Source: UBA12202 sp049595035
GTDB taxonomy: Bacteria > Pseudomonadota > Alphaproteobacteria > Puniceispirillales > UBA1172
DNA: 64,000 nt
NCBI GenBank assembly: GCA_049595035.1
Contig: JBMYKD010000008.1
Location: 1-64,000, forward strand
Reading direction: 5' to 3'
Positions 52,964 through 62,961 of this stretch are shown here, one piece after another. The notes beneath the pieces are model-generated. The model made no database searches, was not told the DNA's origin, and saw only the letters and a program-made list of their open reading frames with translations. The stretch's first letter is position 1. The number at the start of each line of letters is the position of its first letter. The position numbers and the translations under genes are program-made.

Positions 52964-54259
52964 TCATCGGCTTCCGGCATCCCAAATGTAATACTTGAAC
53001 CAGTTTCCGATCTGGCTGAAACGTCCGGTGCGACCGGATGTCAGCGTATCATCAAGTGATAGTTCAAGCTGTTGTCTGATATAGCTATAATGAATTAACC
53101 CAACGGGTGAGGCGAAAGCAGAATTGGCTGTCGCATCAGTGAGCCCGAGGACGCCTGCTGGTCGTCCACATCTGACTGAACGGCCAATCATGGTGGAAAC
53201 AAACTCCCGCATGCCAGGCAATTGCGCGGCACCACCTGTTAGAATGACCCGTTGATTGGCCGCGGCGGAATAGCCTGCTTTTTCCAATCGCATCAGTAAT
53301 ATTTCCAGAATTTCTTCCACCCTTGCGCGGATAATTTCCCCTAATACGCCCAGTTCTACCGATAGCGGCATATTGGTTTCCTGACCAAGCATGGGCAGAG
53401 TTAGCATTTCATCGCTATCGCCGGGTGCAGCCAGCACACTGCCTTTCAGGGTTTTGATCCGCTCTGCTTCTTCAACAGGAATGGAAAGCCCGCGGGCAAT
53501 ATCATTGGTAATGTTGGCGCCGCCAAGGGGAATGCTGTCAATAAAACGAAGTTCGCCATCAGTAAAATAGGCAATGCTGGTCACACCGCCGCCAATTTCA
53601 ATGACGGTCGCCCCTAGATCACGTTCATCTTCCAGTAACGAAGATAAGCCTGCGGCATAGATATTCGCGGCATAATGTTCGACGGCAAGATGGTTACGTT
53701 CAACCGCCATCTGTATATTGCGAAGCGCGGTTGAAGACGCATAGACCGAACACATTTTGACCCCGAGTGTCTGGCCAAACATGCCTTGCGGGTTTCTGAT
53801 GCCAGTGATGCCATCAAGGGAAAATTCAATAGGCAGGCGGTGCAGATTCGACTGGCCTTCAGGTTCCGGCTGGTTAAAATCCTGATGAAGAAGCCGGCGG
53901 ATATCCCGTTCCAGCACCTCTCCACTTGCTACATCTACCTGATGGGTTCTGATCTGTGAGGTTTGTCCTGCGCCGGATAAGCCAACAACGACATGTTCGA
54001 TAGAAATGCCCGCCATTCTTTCCGCTGCTTCCACGGCTTTGCCAACAGCCAGACTGAGCGCAGCAATATCTACCACTTCACCCCGTTTGATCCCGGCAGA
54101 AGCATGTTGTCCAATCCCCCGGATGGTGGGCTGGGCATTGCCATCACTATGGGCAATCATGCATACAACCTTACTGGTGCCGATATCCAGAACACCGATG
54201 GTTCCATGTCTTGTTTTGCTTTGCCCAAGCAAGCCTGATATGCGTGGCATGACATTCAT
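52964..54259 (-). CDS. ftsA: Cell division protein FtsA
   Basis: FtsA is the actin-like membrane tether of FtsZ. The 431-residue product has the phosphate-1 motif IGVLDIGTSKVVCMIA, VVGLSGAGQTS, ATVIEIGGGVTSIAYF and VILTGGAAQLPGM. The C-terminal amphipathic helix region (IGNWFKYYIWDAG) should bind the membrane. AAGGGAAG precedes the ATG. The start overlaps the ftsQ stop by 4 bases. The 144-base gap to ftsZ holds no hairpin or promoter that I can support. Confidence 0.96.
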   Translation of the reverse strand: MNVMPRISGLLGQSKTRHGTIGVLDIGTSKVVCMIAHSDGNAQPTIRGIGQHASAGIKRGEVVDIAALSLAVGKAVEAAERMAGISIEHVVVGLSGAGQTSQIRTHQVDVASGEVLERDIRRLLHQDFNQPEPEGQSNLHRLPIEFSLDGITGIRNPQGMFGQTLGVKMCSVYASSTALRNIQMAVERNHLAVEHYAANIYAAGLSSLLEDERDLGATVIEIGGGVTSIAYFTDGELRFIDSIPLGGANITNDIARGLSIPVEEAERIKTLKGSVLAAPGDSDEMLTLPMLGQETNMPLSVELGVLGEIIRARVEEILEILLMRLEKAGYSAAANQRVILTGGAAQLPGMREFVSTMIGRSVRCGRPAGVLGLTDATANSAFASPVGLIHYSYIRQQLELSLDDTLTSGRTGRFSQIGNWFKYYIWDAGSR

Positions 54260-55056
54260 GTCTGACTTCCCTTTTCTTTCACTGGCTGATCAGGTTTGAT
54301 AATGATCTGTCCGGGTATTCTGAGATCAATATCAACGGTGTTTCGTTTGGTGAGTTTGTGTTGGCGATCCAGCTTTGCCAGCTGGTTCCATGCATCTATC
54401 GGGTTCTGTTCTGGAAGCATGATGCGAATATTATTTCCAAGAAATACATCCCAGCGGCGTTCTGACCGATAGGCCAGCGACCAGACTTCGTTATAAAGAT
54501 CAGCTTCGCTTTCCAGTATGGCAATAATCTCACCAGCACGGGTTTGGGCATTCTTGCCGCTAATAACAGGCAGGTGCCGGAAATCTTCAACCTTGATGCC
54601 TTTAATAATCTCACCAGATTTATCAATGACCTGATGGCCGGCGGCTGTCTGATAAATGGCAATTGGGCGTCTTTCCGTCAGATAGACCACCAGATCAGAC
54701 GGAAAATGTCTTTCCACCCTTGCCTGACTAACCCAGCCCAGTTGTTCAATATCATCCTTGATCTGACCCAGATTCATGCCAAGCATCGGATCGCCGCGTT
54801 TTAATCCAATCGCGCCCAGAATATCCCTCTGGTCGGTATTGATGCGGCCGAATACCGTTATGCCTTCCAGCTTGATGCCAGCATCTGCACTGATCGTGAT
54901 AAAACGGTCAGCAATGCTGTCGCGCCACCACCAGAACGCGCTAGCCGATAGCATAATCCCGATACAGCATATGCCGGCCAGCATCCGGAACCGGAACCGC
55001 CGTGGCTGTTTTGCCTGTTTATCGGAAAAATTCTCTTTATAAAGCGCTAGTCGCAT
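54256..55056 (-). CDS. ftsQ: Cell division protein FtsQ
   Basis: FtsQ is a bitopic divisome protein that bridges FtsA/FtsZ and FtsBL. The 266-residue product has a basic cytoplasmic N-terminus (KQPRRFRFR), one membrane helix (about 26-45), a POTRA domain (about 60-130, ITVFGRINTDQRDILGAI, MLGMNLGQIKDDIEQLGWV) and the FtsQ beta domain with VYLTERRPIAIYQ and VISGKNA. It overlaps ddl by 10 bases and ftsA by 4. Confidence 0.93.
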   Translation of the reverse strand: MRLALYKENFSDKQAKQPRRFRFRMLAGICCIGIMLSASAFWWWRDSIADRFITISADAGIKLEGITVFGRINTDQRDILGAIGLKRGDPMLGMNLGQIKDDIEQLGWVSQARVERHFPSDLVVYLTERRPIAIYQTAAGHQVIDKSGEIIKGIKVEDFRHLPVISGKNAQTRAGEIIAILESEADLYNEVWSLAYRSERRWDVFLGNNIRIMLPEQNPIDAWNQLAKLDRQHKLTKRNTVDIDLRIPGQIIIKPDQPVKEKGSQT

Positions 55057-55961
55057 TGCGCCGCCTCCAGTAATGATGACACCAGCGCACTCATACTGAT
55101 GCCTTTATATTCGGCCTGTTCAGGTACCAATGATGTGCTGGTCATGCCAGGTTGCGTGTTAAGTTCCAGCATCACCAACTCCTCTGTTGCGTCATCAAAT
55201 CGAAAATCTGAACGGGAAACACCGCGGCACCCTAGCTGATCATGGGCGGTTGCTGCCCATGTCATGGCTCTGGCAAAAATATCGCTGTCAATAGCAGCCG
55301 GAACCATATGGGTAGACCCACCATCGGCATATTTTGCTTCATAATCGTAAAACCGGTTATTCTGGATAATCTCGGTTACCGTCAATGGTTCACCATGCAG
55401 AACAGATACTGTTAATTCACGTCCCGGAATAAAGCGTTCAGCCATCAGGCTGGTGCCTTCAGGCCAGAGATTTTGTTGGGGAAGGTCATCACCATCATGC
55501 CAGATATGAACCCCTACACTGCTACCGGTATTGCGTGGCTTGATCACCATGGCTTGTGGGGATGTATTCTGATCCGGAGTGATAACACCATCATTGATCC
55601 GAAAGGGGATATCTTCTGGGAAAGTTATCCCGCTTTGTGCCAGAACAGTTTTTGTTATGGGTTTATCCATCGCCACCGCCGACGCAAGAACGCCACTATG
55701 GGTATAGGGAATTCCCATCAGATTAAGCATGCCCTGCATATTGCCATCTTCACCCAGTTGCCCGTGAAGCGCGTTAAAAGCCCGCACGGGGTTTAATTCT
55801 TGCAGACGGCTGGCAATATCATGTTCGACTTCAACTAATTCACAATTCCAGCCAGCGTCCTGCGCCGCCGTAACACATGCTCTGGCGGTATTCCGCGATA
55901 CGTCGGCTTCATCTGTCCAGCCGCCCATCAGGAAAACGGTAAGCCCAGACCTATCAGTCAT
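55047..55961 (-). CDS. ddl: D-alanine--D-alanine ligase
   Basis: Ddl makes the D-Ala-D-Ala dipeptide for peptidoglycan. The 304-residue product starts at 55961 (MTDRSGLTVFLMGGW), with GGAGG just upstream inside the murB end; longer frames from 56048 are overrun. It has the ATP-grasp pattern: HGQLGEDGNMQGML (about 65), MVIKPRNTGSSVGVH, ERFIPGRELTVSVL and the Mg-binding LMLELNTQPGMTS. It overlaps murB by 8 bases and ftsQ by 10. Confidence 0.96.
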   Translation of the reverse strand: MTDRSGLTVFLMGGWTDEADVSRNTARACVTAAQDAGWNCELVEVEHDIASRLQELNPVRAFNALHGQLGEDGNMQGMLNLMGIPYTHSGVLASAVAMDKPITKTVLAQSGITFPEDIPFRINDGVITPDQNTSPQAMVIKPRNTGSSVGVHIWHDGDDLPQQNLWPEGTSLMAERFIPGRELTVSVLHGEPLTVTEIIQNNRFYDYEAKYADGGSTHMVPAAIDSDIFARAMTWAATAHDQLGCRGVSRSDFRFDDATEELVMLELNTQPGMTSTSLVPEQAEYKGISMSALVSSLLEAAQCD

Positions 55962-56880
55962 GCTGGCCTCCATCTTTCTGGCTGGTGCCGGGTATACCAA
56001 TGCGGCGAATTTCCCAGCGCAAATCCACACCGCTTGTGGTTTTGACACGTTCTTTTACCATCTCGCCCAGTGTTTCTATTTCACTAGCGGAGGCGTTATT
56101 GGCATTGATCATGAAATTGCAATGCTTGTCGGATATCATGGCGCCACCATAAGAAAGCCCGCGGCATCCGGCCTGATCAATCAGCTGCCATGATTTATGC
56201 CCGTCCGGATTGGCAAAGGTACTGCCGCCGGTACGAACACCCTGCGGCTGGCTATCCGAACGGGTGGCGATAATATCTTTCATAGTGGCACGAATAGCAT
56301 CAGTATCACCCGCTTCCCCTGTCAGGGTTGCTTCGGTGAAAATCCAGTCTTCCGGTGTGTCGGTATGCCGATATCGCATACCCATATCCTGCGGGGTCAT
56401 CTGATGGATATTCCCTTTGCGATCAATAGCGGTGGCGGTTTTGACAACATCACGGAACTCTTTACCAAAAGCACCGGCATTCATCCGTAAGCCGCCACCA
56501 ATAGTGCCGGGAATTCCAACCAGAAACTCTAATCCGGCAATGCCGTGTCTGGCCGCCAGCCTTGCGACTTCTGCATCATGAAAGCCGCTTCCTACGGTCA
56601 AGGTTTTATCCTGAATATGTTCATGTCTGATGGATTTGGTGGAAACGACAACACCAGCCATACCGCCATCACGGACCAGCAGATTTGATCCTGCCCCAAT
56701 CGTGTAAACGGGAATACTGGCATCTGTATTCCGGCAGAAATGGATCAGATCATCTGCATCCGCTGGTGTGAATAATACCTCAGCCGGGCCCCCGACACCA
56801 AACCATGTGTAGTCGGAAAGCATAGCAGCTTCTTTATAGTGGCCACGCACCTCAGGCAGTTGGTTGATAAGCGTGGTCAT
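55954..56880 (-). CDS. murB: UDP-N-acetylenolpyruvoylglucosamine reductase
   Basis: MurB is the FAD enzyme that reduces enolpyruvyl-UDP-GlcNAc to UDP-MurNAc. The 308-residue product has NTWFGVGGPAEVL-like YTWFGVGGPAEVL, IGAGSNLLVRDGG (FAD site), FLVGIPGTIGGGLRMNAGAFG, and the catalytic Ser region AMISDKHCNFMIN near the C-terminus. The start overlaps murC by 4 bases (ATGA). Confidence 0.96.
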   Translation of the reverse strand: MTTLINQLPEVRGHYKEAAMLSDYTWFGVGGPAEVLFTPADADDLIHFCRNTDASIPVYTIGAGSNLLVRDGGMAGVVVSTKSIRHEHIQDKTLTVGSGFHDAEVARLAARHGIAGLEFLVGIPGTIGGGLRMNAGAFGKEFRDVVKTATAIDRKGNIHQMTPQDMGMRYRHTDTPEDWIFTEATLTGEAGDTDAIRATMKDIIATRSDSQPQGVRTGGSTFANPDGHKSWQLIDQAGCRGLSYGGAMISDKHCNFMINANNASASEIETLGEMVKERVKTTSGVDLRWEIRRIGIPGTSQKDGGQHD

Positions 56881-58301
56881 GCTATCACCTCATCACCTGT
56901 TATGGCGCTGATCTGTTCTGGTAATGCGGTTGCCCAGTTTGTAATCGTGCCAGCCCCAAGGCACATGACCACATCCCCCGGCCTTGCCTTGGCCATAACA
57001 AGTTGTGCCAGATCATCAGGTTGTTCCAATGCTTCTACCGACGGATGCCCATGCGCGCGCAGATTATTGACAAAATCATCACGGCCATATCCTTCTATCG
57101 GGGTTTCGCCGGCGGCATAGATATCGCTGATAATCACATGATCAGCATCATTGAAACAGGCACAGAACTCATCAAACAGATCACGCATCCGTGTGTAACG
57201 GTGAGGCTGGAAAACAGCAATGATCTGATGTTTTGGCTTAAGCATCCGGGCGGCGGAAAGCGCGGCTGTAATTTCAACAGGGTGGTGGCCGTAATCATCA
57301 ATGATGGTGATATCAGACACGCATCCTTTTTTGTCAAACCGCCGTCCTACGCCTTTGAACTGGCTAACAGCATGAATAATCTTATCAGTGGCTATCCCCA
57401 TTTCCAGACAGACGCTGATGGCGGCAAGTGTGTTCAGCACATTATGATCACCCAGCATGGGCAGGCGAAAGCCTTCGATGATGCCATGCTGGTTAATGCG
57501 TTTGCTGACCATGGCATCAAACACCATATTGCCATTATCGGGACGTAAATTAATGCCTCTTATATCGGCACTGGCTGAAAATCCGTATGAAATGATCCGA
57601 CGTTCCGGAATATCGGCAATCATGCGCTGGACAATGGGATGATCAATGCACAAACTGGCAAAACCGTAAAACGGAATAGATGCTACAAAATCCCTGAATG
57701 CCTGTTTAAGATTGTCAAAACTGCCATGATGATCCAGATGTTCGGGGTCGATATTGGTGACAACGGCTACCGTCGGGTTCAGTCTGGAAAAAGACCCATC
57801 GCTTTCATCTGCTTCGACCACCATCCATTCGCTTTTGCCCAATTTGGCATTACTACCCCATCCGGTGATAATGCCGCCATTGATGACAGTTGGGTCAATG
57901 CCGCCCATATCCAGCAGCGATGCCACCAGTGATGTGGTGGTAGTCTTTCCATGGGTGCCGGCAATAGCAACAGACCATTTCAGCCGCATTAATTCGCCCA
58001 GCATTTCCGCCCGATGCACAACTGGCAGAAAATGTTTTCTGGCCGCTATCATTTCGGGGTTATCTGGTTTGATGGCGGTGGAAACAACGACAATCGCAGC
58101 ACCGGAAACATTGTCTTCATGCTGGCCGATGGTGATGGCAATCCCCTTGGCAATCAGCCTTTTTACATTGGCGTTGCTGGACATATCACTGCCGCTTACC
58201 TGATACCCCATATCATGAAGAATCTCGGCAATGCCACTCATCCCGATGCCGCCAATACCGGTGAAGTGTATCCTACCAATGCTGAGGGGAAGCTGGCTCA
58301 T
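56877..58301 (-). CDS. murC: UDP-N-acetylmuramate--L-alanine ligase
   Basis: MurC adds L-Ala to UDP-MurNAc. The 474-residue product has the nucleotide fold HFTGIGGIGMSGIAEIL (12-28), the ATP site GTHGKT (115-120), EADESDGSF, NIDPEHLDHHG and the C-terminal DDYGHHPVEI with QPHRYTR. It overlaps murG and murB by 4 bases each, giving tight coupling. Confidence 0.97.
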   Translation of the reverse strand: MSQLPLSIGRIHFTGIGGIGMSGIAEILHDMGYQVSGSDMSSNANVKRLIAKGIAITIGQHEDNVSGAAIVVVSTAIKPDNPEMIAARKHFLPVVHRAEMLGELMRLKWSVAIAGTHGKTTTTSLVASLLDMGGIDPTVINGGIITGWGSNAKLGKSEWMVVEADESDGSFSRLNPTVAVVTNIDPEHLDHHGSFDNLKQAFRDFVASIPFYGFASLCIDHPIVQRMIADIPERRIISYGFSASADIRGINLRPDNGNMVFDAMVSKRINQHGIIEGFRLPMLGDHNVLNTLAAISVCLEMGIATDKIIHAVSQFKGVGRRFDKKGCVSDITIIDDYGHHPVEITAALSAARMLKPKHQIIAVFQPHRYTRMRDLFDEFCACFNDADHVIISDIYAAGETPIEGYGRDDFVNNLRAHGHPSVEALEQPDDLAQLVMAKARPGDVVMCLGAGTITNWATALPEQISAITGDEVIA

Positions 58302-59401
58302 GTCGTGTGTTCCCTCCGGGTAAGGCTGATGATATGTTCAGCCAGATCTTTTGCCGCATCTGGTTTTGCCAGTTGCATGATATTGGTAGCGGCGACAGTT
58401 AGGCGGGCAGGGTCAGCAATCAGGGCGGCAATTTTGCCTGCCAGCGAACCTGCACTCATTTCTGATTCCGGGGTAAGCCAGCCGCCGCCAATGTCATGGA
58501 CGACCTGTGCATTTGCTGTCTGGTGATTATCCATGGCGTGGGGATATGGTACCAAAAGGGCAGGGCGACCCGCGGCCGCCAGTTCTGCCACCGATGATGC
58601 GCCAGCCCGACAGATCACCAGATGTGCCTGTTTCATTTCAGCGCTTATATCATGGATGAATGAGGTAAGCTCAGCATTGATGCCGCTGTTTTTATATCGC
58701 GCTCTGACTTCGTCCATCTGTTCTGCTCTGACCTGATGCACCAGTTTCAGACGTGTTTTTAAATCATCAGGCAGGCGGCTAATGGCTTCGGGCACGGTTT
58801 CACCAAATACCTTTGCCCCCAGACTGCCACCGGCAATAAGAATGCGAATAGGTTTGTTATCTTCTGGTGGGGTATAGCCATCCTCGCCAATGTGATGAAA
58901 CGCGGCACGGACAGGGGTTCCGGTAATAACGACCGGGGTTTTATTAGCAGGCTCAATACCTTTCGTATCTGGCCATGATGTGGCTAGCAACCTGACACGT
59001 CTGGCCAGAAAACGGTTAGCTCTTCCCATTGAAGCGTTCTGTTCATGAAGCATCACCGGCAGGCCAAGCCCATAAGCGGCCATGACAGGCGGTACAGCCG
59101 GATAACCACCAAAGCCGATAACCGCTTTTGGCCGGCGGAACAGAATGGATCCAACAGATGAAAGCAATCCCATGCCAAGGCGGAACAGTCGCCATAACCG
59201 CAGATGAAGACGTGAAGCAAAGGGCGATGCCGCCGAAATGGTGATAGTTTTCAACCCTTGCGGTATCATATGCCGACCACGTTTGTCGGTAACAAATACA
59301 GGCGTCCATCCCTGATCAATTAAATACTCACCGACGGCTAGGGCTGGAAAAATATGACCGCCTGTTCCACCTGCTGCTAGCATGATTACCGGTTTAGCCA
59401 T
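58298..59401 (-). CDS. murG: UDP-GlcNAc--lipid I N-acetylglucosaminyltransferase
   Basis: MurG makes lipid II from lipid I at the inner face of the membrane. The 367-residue product has AAGGTGGHIFPALAVG (about 8-23), IGFGGYPAVPP, HEQNASMGRANR, IAGGSLGAKVF and the C-terminal ICRAGASSVAELAAAGRPALLVPYP divided over about 260-285. The start at 59401 is preferred to 59413 because GGAG lies just upstream of it. It overlaps ftsW by 8 bases. Confidence 0.96.
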   Translation of the reverse strand: MAKPVIMLAAGGTGGHIFPALAVGEYLIDQGWTPVFVTDKRGRHMIPQGLKTITISAASPFASRLHLRLWRLFRLGMGLLSSVGSILFRRPKAVIGFGGYPAVPPVMAAYGLGLPVMLHEQNASMGRANRFLARRVRLLATSWPDTKGIEPANKTPVVITGTPVRAAFHHIGEDGYTPPEDNKPIRILIAGGSLGAKVFGETVPEAISRLPDDLKTRLKLVHQVRAEQMDEVRARYKNSGINAELTSFIHDISAEMKQAHLVICRAGASSVAELAAAGRPALLVPYPHAMDNHQTANAQVVHDIGGGWLTPESEMSAGSLAGKIAALIADPARLTVAATNIMQLAKPDAAKDLAEHIISLTRREHTT

Positions 59402-60548
59402 AGGCTTCTCCATGCTTGGTCTGGGTGGTCGTTTCCGTTTGGGGTGGCGCGTCCCGATATTGACGATGTCTGGTTAGCGCAATCAATAATCCGATAGTCA
59501 AACCGGATGTCATCAAGGATGATCCACCATAACTGATGAAAGGCAGGGTCATGCCTTTTGTCGGAATCAGCTGGACAGATGACGCCATATGGATAGCCGC
59601 CTGTAATCCGAATTGCAGGGTCAGGCCAGCAATGGCTAATGTCCGGAACAGACTATTTGATGTCTGGGCATGGGCAAAGCCACGTTGCACCACGATAATA
59701 TAACAGATGATCAGGGCAATGCAGATCAAAACGCCATATTCTTCGGCGGTGACCGCAAAGATGAAATCCGCATGTGCATCTGGTAAATATTTTTTAATCA
59801 CCCCTTCGGATGCGCCAACACCCAATAGCCCGCCATGAGAAAAGCTTTCCATGGCGATATCGGCCTGATCATTTGTGCCATTGAGAAATTTGTTCACCCT
59901 GATCGTGACATGCGGCATAAAAATATAGGCCAGATAACCTGCAATTGGTGCCAGTGCAGCCAGACCAATAACCTGTCCGATAGGCATTCCTGCCAGAAAA
60001 ATCAGCATGGCCCATGTCATCACAAAAAGAATGGTCATGCCAATATCAGGCTGTAAGACAAGCAACAAAACCATCAGTCCAAGCAGACCAATAGATATGA
60101 TCCAGCCGGGGAAATTCTGCTCTTCCCGCCACATGCTCAAAAGCCAGGCAGAGGTGATGGCAAAACACGGCTTGGCAAACTCGGATGGCTGTATCTTAAA
60201 AGCACCTAATGAAATCCAGCGGGTAGCACCCTTGACTTCATCCCCGATCATCAATGTCATGCCGATCATGATCATGGTGGCTATCAGGCCTAATATGCCA
60301 ACGACTCTGATCATGCCTTCGTTAAGCATAGCCATGCTGACCATCAGAATAAGGCAAAGCACCAGAAATACGGCATGTCTGATCACAAAATGCCACTCAT
60401 TATATCCAATTTTTAGAGCAATGGTCGGACTTGCCGCCATCACCATGAACAAACCGGCGACACATAAAAGCAATGCCAGTGATAAAATCGTTCTATCGAT
60501 AGTCCACCACCAGATGCTGACAAAACTCCGATCTGTCCGATTAAACAT
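59394..60548 (-). CDS. ftsW: Peptidoglycan polymerase FtsW (SEDS)
   Basis: FtsW polymerises glycan strands at the septum together with FtsI. The 384-residue product has about ten membrane segments and SEDS motifs KGATRWISLGAFKIQPSEFAK (about 115-135), LQPDIGMTILF, and the C-terminal PTKGMTLPFISYGGSSL. The start at 60548 (MFNRTDRSF) is chosen because GGAG lies 7 bases upstream; the frame extends to 60680 within murD, but that part is overrun. It overlaps murD by 8 bases. Confidence 0.95.
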   Translation of the reverse strand: MFNRTDRSFVSIWWWTIDRTILSLALLLCVAGLFMVMAASPTIALKIGYNEWHFVIRHAVFLVLCLILMVSMAMLNEGMIRVVGILGLIATMIMIGMTLMIGDEVKGATRWISLGAFKIQPSEFAKPCFAITSAWLLSMWREEQNFPGWIISIGLLGLMVLLLVLQPDIGMTILFVMTWAMLIFLAGMPIGQVIGLAALAPIAGYLAYIFMPHVTIRVNKFLNGTNDQADIAMESFSHGGLLGVGASEGVIKKYLPDAHADFIFAVTAEEYGVLICIALIICYIIVVQRGFAHAQTSNSLFRTLAIAGLTLQFGLQAAIHMASSVQLIPTKGMTLPFISYGGSSLMTSGLTIGLLIALTRHRQYRDAPPQTETTTQTKHGEAYG

Positions 60549-61869
60549 GGGCATGCTCCATCGGGTGTGTTTCAGCCAGAATATGATTGACGGCGGCGCG
60601 GAAACAATCGCCTCTATGTTCAAAGTTTTTAAACTGATCAAAGCTGGCGGCCGCAGGGGAAAGCAATACAGTAGCGCCATCTATCTGATCATGATGGGCT
60701 TTTGCATAAGCTGATTGCGTCGCCTGTTCAATGGTGTGACAGGCATTAACGGGGATATATGGCGTCAGAATATCCACGCAATCAGCGGGTTCTGCCCCGA
60801 TCACGAAAGCATGGCGAACATGATCAAGGGCGTTTATGGTATCACCCAGGCCATCTTCTTTCATCTGTCCGCCAACAATCCAGTATATAGCCGGATAACT
60901 GGTTAGGGCTTTCGCCGCGGCAATACCATTGGTCGCTTTGCTGTCATTGACAAATTGAATGCCATCACGCTGACCCAGCCATTCCATCCGGTGGGCAAGG
61001 CCTTTAAATCCGGAAAGCGTTTCTTCCCATGATGATACCGAAATATCCAGCCGGTCACAGATCAGCATGGCGGCGGCAATATTCATCAGGTTATGTCCAC
61101 CTTTCAACGCTGGCGGCAGGTTGATATTCGGTTGTTTGGCTGATACCACATCCGGATCAATGCTAATGGCAATATGGCTAAATGTTGCGGCAATGTCCTG
61201 ACAGGCATTATCTGTTCCTACAATCAACCCACCTGTTCCGGTGACAGCATGGGCAATCTGTTCTTTTGCGGCGCGGTATCCATCCCATCCCCCGTGCCTG
61301 TCCAGATGGTCAGGGGTAATATTGAGAATGGCGGCCGCATCTAGCCGAAGCGAAGGCGTAATCTCCAACTGATAGGATGATAGCTCAAGCACGATGATGC
61401 CATCAGCCCCCGGATCATTCAGTGCCATAACGGGTGTGCCAATATTGCCGCCGGTTATAGTGGGTATGCCGCATTGATTAATAATATGGGCAACCAGCGC
61501 CGTCGTAGTGGATTTACCATTGGTGCCGGTAATCCCGATGACCCGTGCCGCAATATCCGCGTTCATGAATAACTCGATATCACTGATGATGGGAATCTGT
61601 CTTGCCTGTGCCTGTTCTGCCGCCGGATGCGGGGCAGGGTAGCGTGTTGGAATCCCGGGGCTCATCACCAGCGCATCTATATCATCCCATGGCCATTGAT
61701 CAGGGGCGGCAATAATCGCCTCTTGCGGGGTATGATCTGGTATCATCTGATCATCATGGACATAACAGATAGCCCCTGCCATCAGCAACGCATCACAGGC
61801 ACTGATGCCGGAACGGCCAAGCCCCAGAATGGCAACAGTTTTTCCTGACATATGATGCGGAATGATCAT
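60541..61869 (-). CDS. murD: UDP-N-acetylmuramoylalanine--D-glutamate ligase
   Basis: MurD adds D-Glu to UDP-MurNAc-L-Ala. The 442-residue product has an N-terminal VAILGLGRSGISA fold, ATP site GITGTNGKST (112-121), LELSSYQLE, LNITPDHLDRHG, FVNDSKATN and the C-terminal LLSPAAASFDQFKNFEHRGD. It lies 3 bases after mraY, and its end overlaps the ftsW start. Confidence 0.96.
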   Translation of the reverse strand: MIIPHHMSGKTVAILGLGRSGISACDALLMAGAICYVHDDQMIPDHTPQEAIIAAPDQWPWDDIDALVMSPGIPTRYPAPHPAAEQAQARQIPIISDIELFMNADIAARVIGITGTNGKSTTTALVAHIINQCGIPTITGGNIGTPVMALNDPGADGIIVLELSSYQLEITPSLRLDAAAILNITPDHLDRHGGWDGYRAAKEQIAHAVTGTGGLIVGTDNACQDIAATFSHIAISIDPDVVSAKQPNINLPPALKGGHNLMNIAAAMLICDRLDISVSSWEETLSGFKGLAHRMEWLGQRDGIQFVNDSKATNGIAAAKALTSYPAIYWIVGGQMKEDGLGDTINALDHVRHAFVIGAEPADCVDILTPYIPVNACHTIEQATQSAYAKAHHDQIDGATVLLSPAAASFDQFKNFEHRGDCFRAAVNHILAETHPMEHAHV

Positions 61870-61872
61870 GCT

Positions 61873-62961
61873 CTATCTCAGTTTTAGTGTTGCAAGGCCA
61901 ATCAGGGCAAGAATGATGGAAATGATCCAGAAACGGATGACGATGGTTGGTTCCGCCCAGCCCTTTTTTTCAAAGTGGTGATGCAGGGGAGCCATGGCAA
62001 AAACACGCTTGCCGGTCAGTTTAAACGATACCACCTGAACAATAACGGAAACGGTTTCCAGAACAAAAAGTCCACCGATAATAGCAAGAACAAGCTCATG
62101 GCGGGTGGCAACAGACATGGCGCCCAGACAACCGCCTAACGACAGTGAACCTGTATCTCCCATGAAAACGCTGGCAGGCGGCGCATTATACCATAAGAAA
62201 CCAAGCCCGGCACCGATCAGCGCACCGCACATGACCGTTAGCTCACCGGTTCCGGGAACATAATGCAATTGCAGATAATCCGAATATACCGCATTACCAA
62301 CCAGATAGGAAATCAGGGCAAAGGATAACGCACAGATGATCACAGGGCCGATAGCCAGCCCGTCAAGCCCATCTGTCAGATTAACAGCGTTGGATGCCGC
62401 CACCATGACAAAGATGGCAAATGGCACATAAAGCATGCCAAGCGGTAAAAGCACATCCTTAAATGATGGAATGGCAAGCGAATAGCGTAAGGAAAGGGGC
62501 GTAACTTCAACCAGATATAATGTTGCCAGAAAGGCAATTCCGACCTGTGCAATGAGTTTGACACGTCCGGGGATTCCTTTGGAATTGCGCCGCTTGATTT
62601 TCAGATAGTCATCAGAAAACCCGATCAGGCCGTAACCAATAGACACAAACAGAACAGGCCACAGATATATGCTGGCCATCGGTATCCATAATAGTGACGA
62701 TACCCCGAACGCCACAAGGATCAGCAACCCCCCCATGGTAGGCGTGCCTTTTTTGGTGACGATATGGCTTTCCGGGCCATCATCACGGATAGGCTGCCCT
62801 TCGCCTTGCAGCGATTTAAGCCAGTTGATCATCATGCCGCCAAACAGGAAGGAAATGATCAAGGCTGTCATAATTGCCCCGCCTGTCCGGAAAGTGATAT
62901 AGCGGAAAATGTTAAACAGCTGAAATTGGTCAGCAAGGGGAACCAGCAGATCAGGCAGCAT
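61873..62961 (-). CDS. mraY: Phospho-N-acetylmuramoyl-pentapeptide-transferase MraY
   Basis: MraY transfers phospho-MurNAc-pentapeptide to undecaprenyl phosphate, giving lipid I. The 362-residue product has about ten membrane segments. The start at 62961 (MLPDLLVPLADQF) is chosen because GGAGA lies just upstream; an ATG at 62973 sits at the other side of that site. Active-site motifs are present: GFSDDYLKIK, NAVNLTDGLDGLA, VFMGDTGSLSLGG and APLHHHFEKKGW. It overlaps murF by 11 bases. Confidence 0.97.
   Translation of the reverse strand: MLPDLLVPLADQFQLFNIFRYITFRTGGAIMTALIISFLFGGMMINWLKSLQGEGQPIRDDGPESHIVTKKGTPTMGGLLILVAFGVSSLLWIPMASIYLWPVLFVSIGYGLIGFSDDYLKIKRRNSKGIPGRVKLIAQVGIAFLATLYLVEVTPLSLRYSLAIPSFKDVLLPLGMLYVPFAIFVMVAASNAVNLTDGLDGLAIGPVIICALSFALISYLVGNAVYSDYLQLHYVPGTGELTVMCGALIGAGLGFLWYNAPPASVFMGDTGSLSLGGCLGAMSVATRHELVLAIIGGLFVLETVSVIVQVVSFKLTGKRVFAMAPLHHHFEKKGWAEPTIVIRFWIISIILALIGLATLKLR

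Noticed and set aside
60549..60680. N-terminal extension of ftsW inside murD
   Set aside because: The extra residues are overrun of murD in another frame; GGAG fixes the start at 60548.
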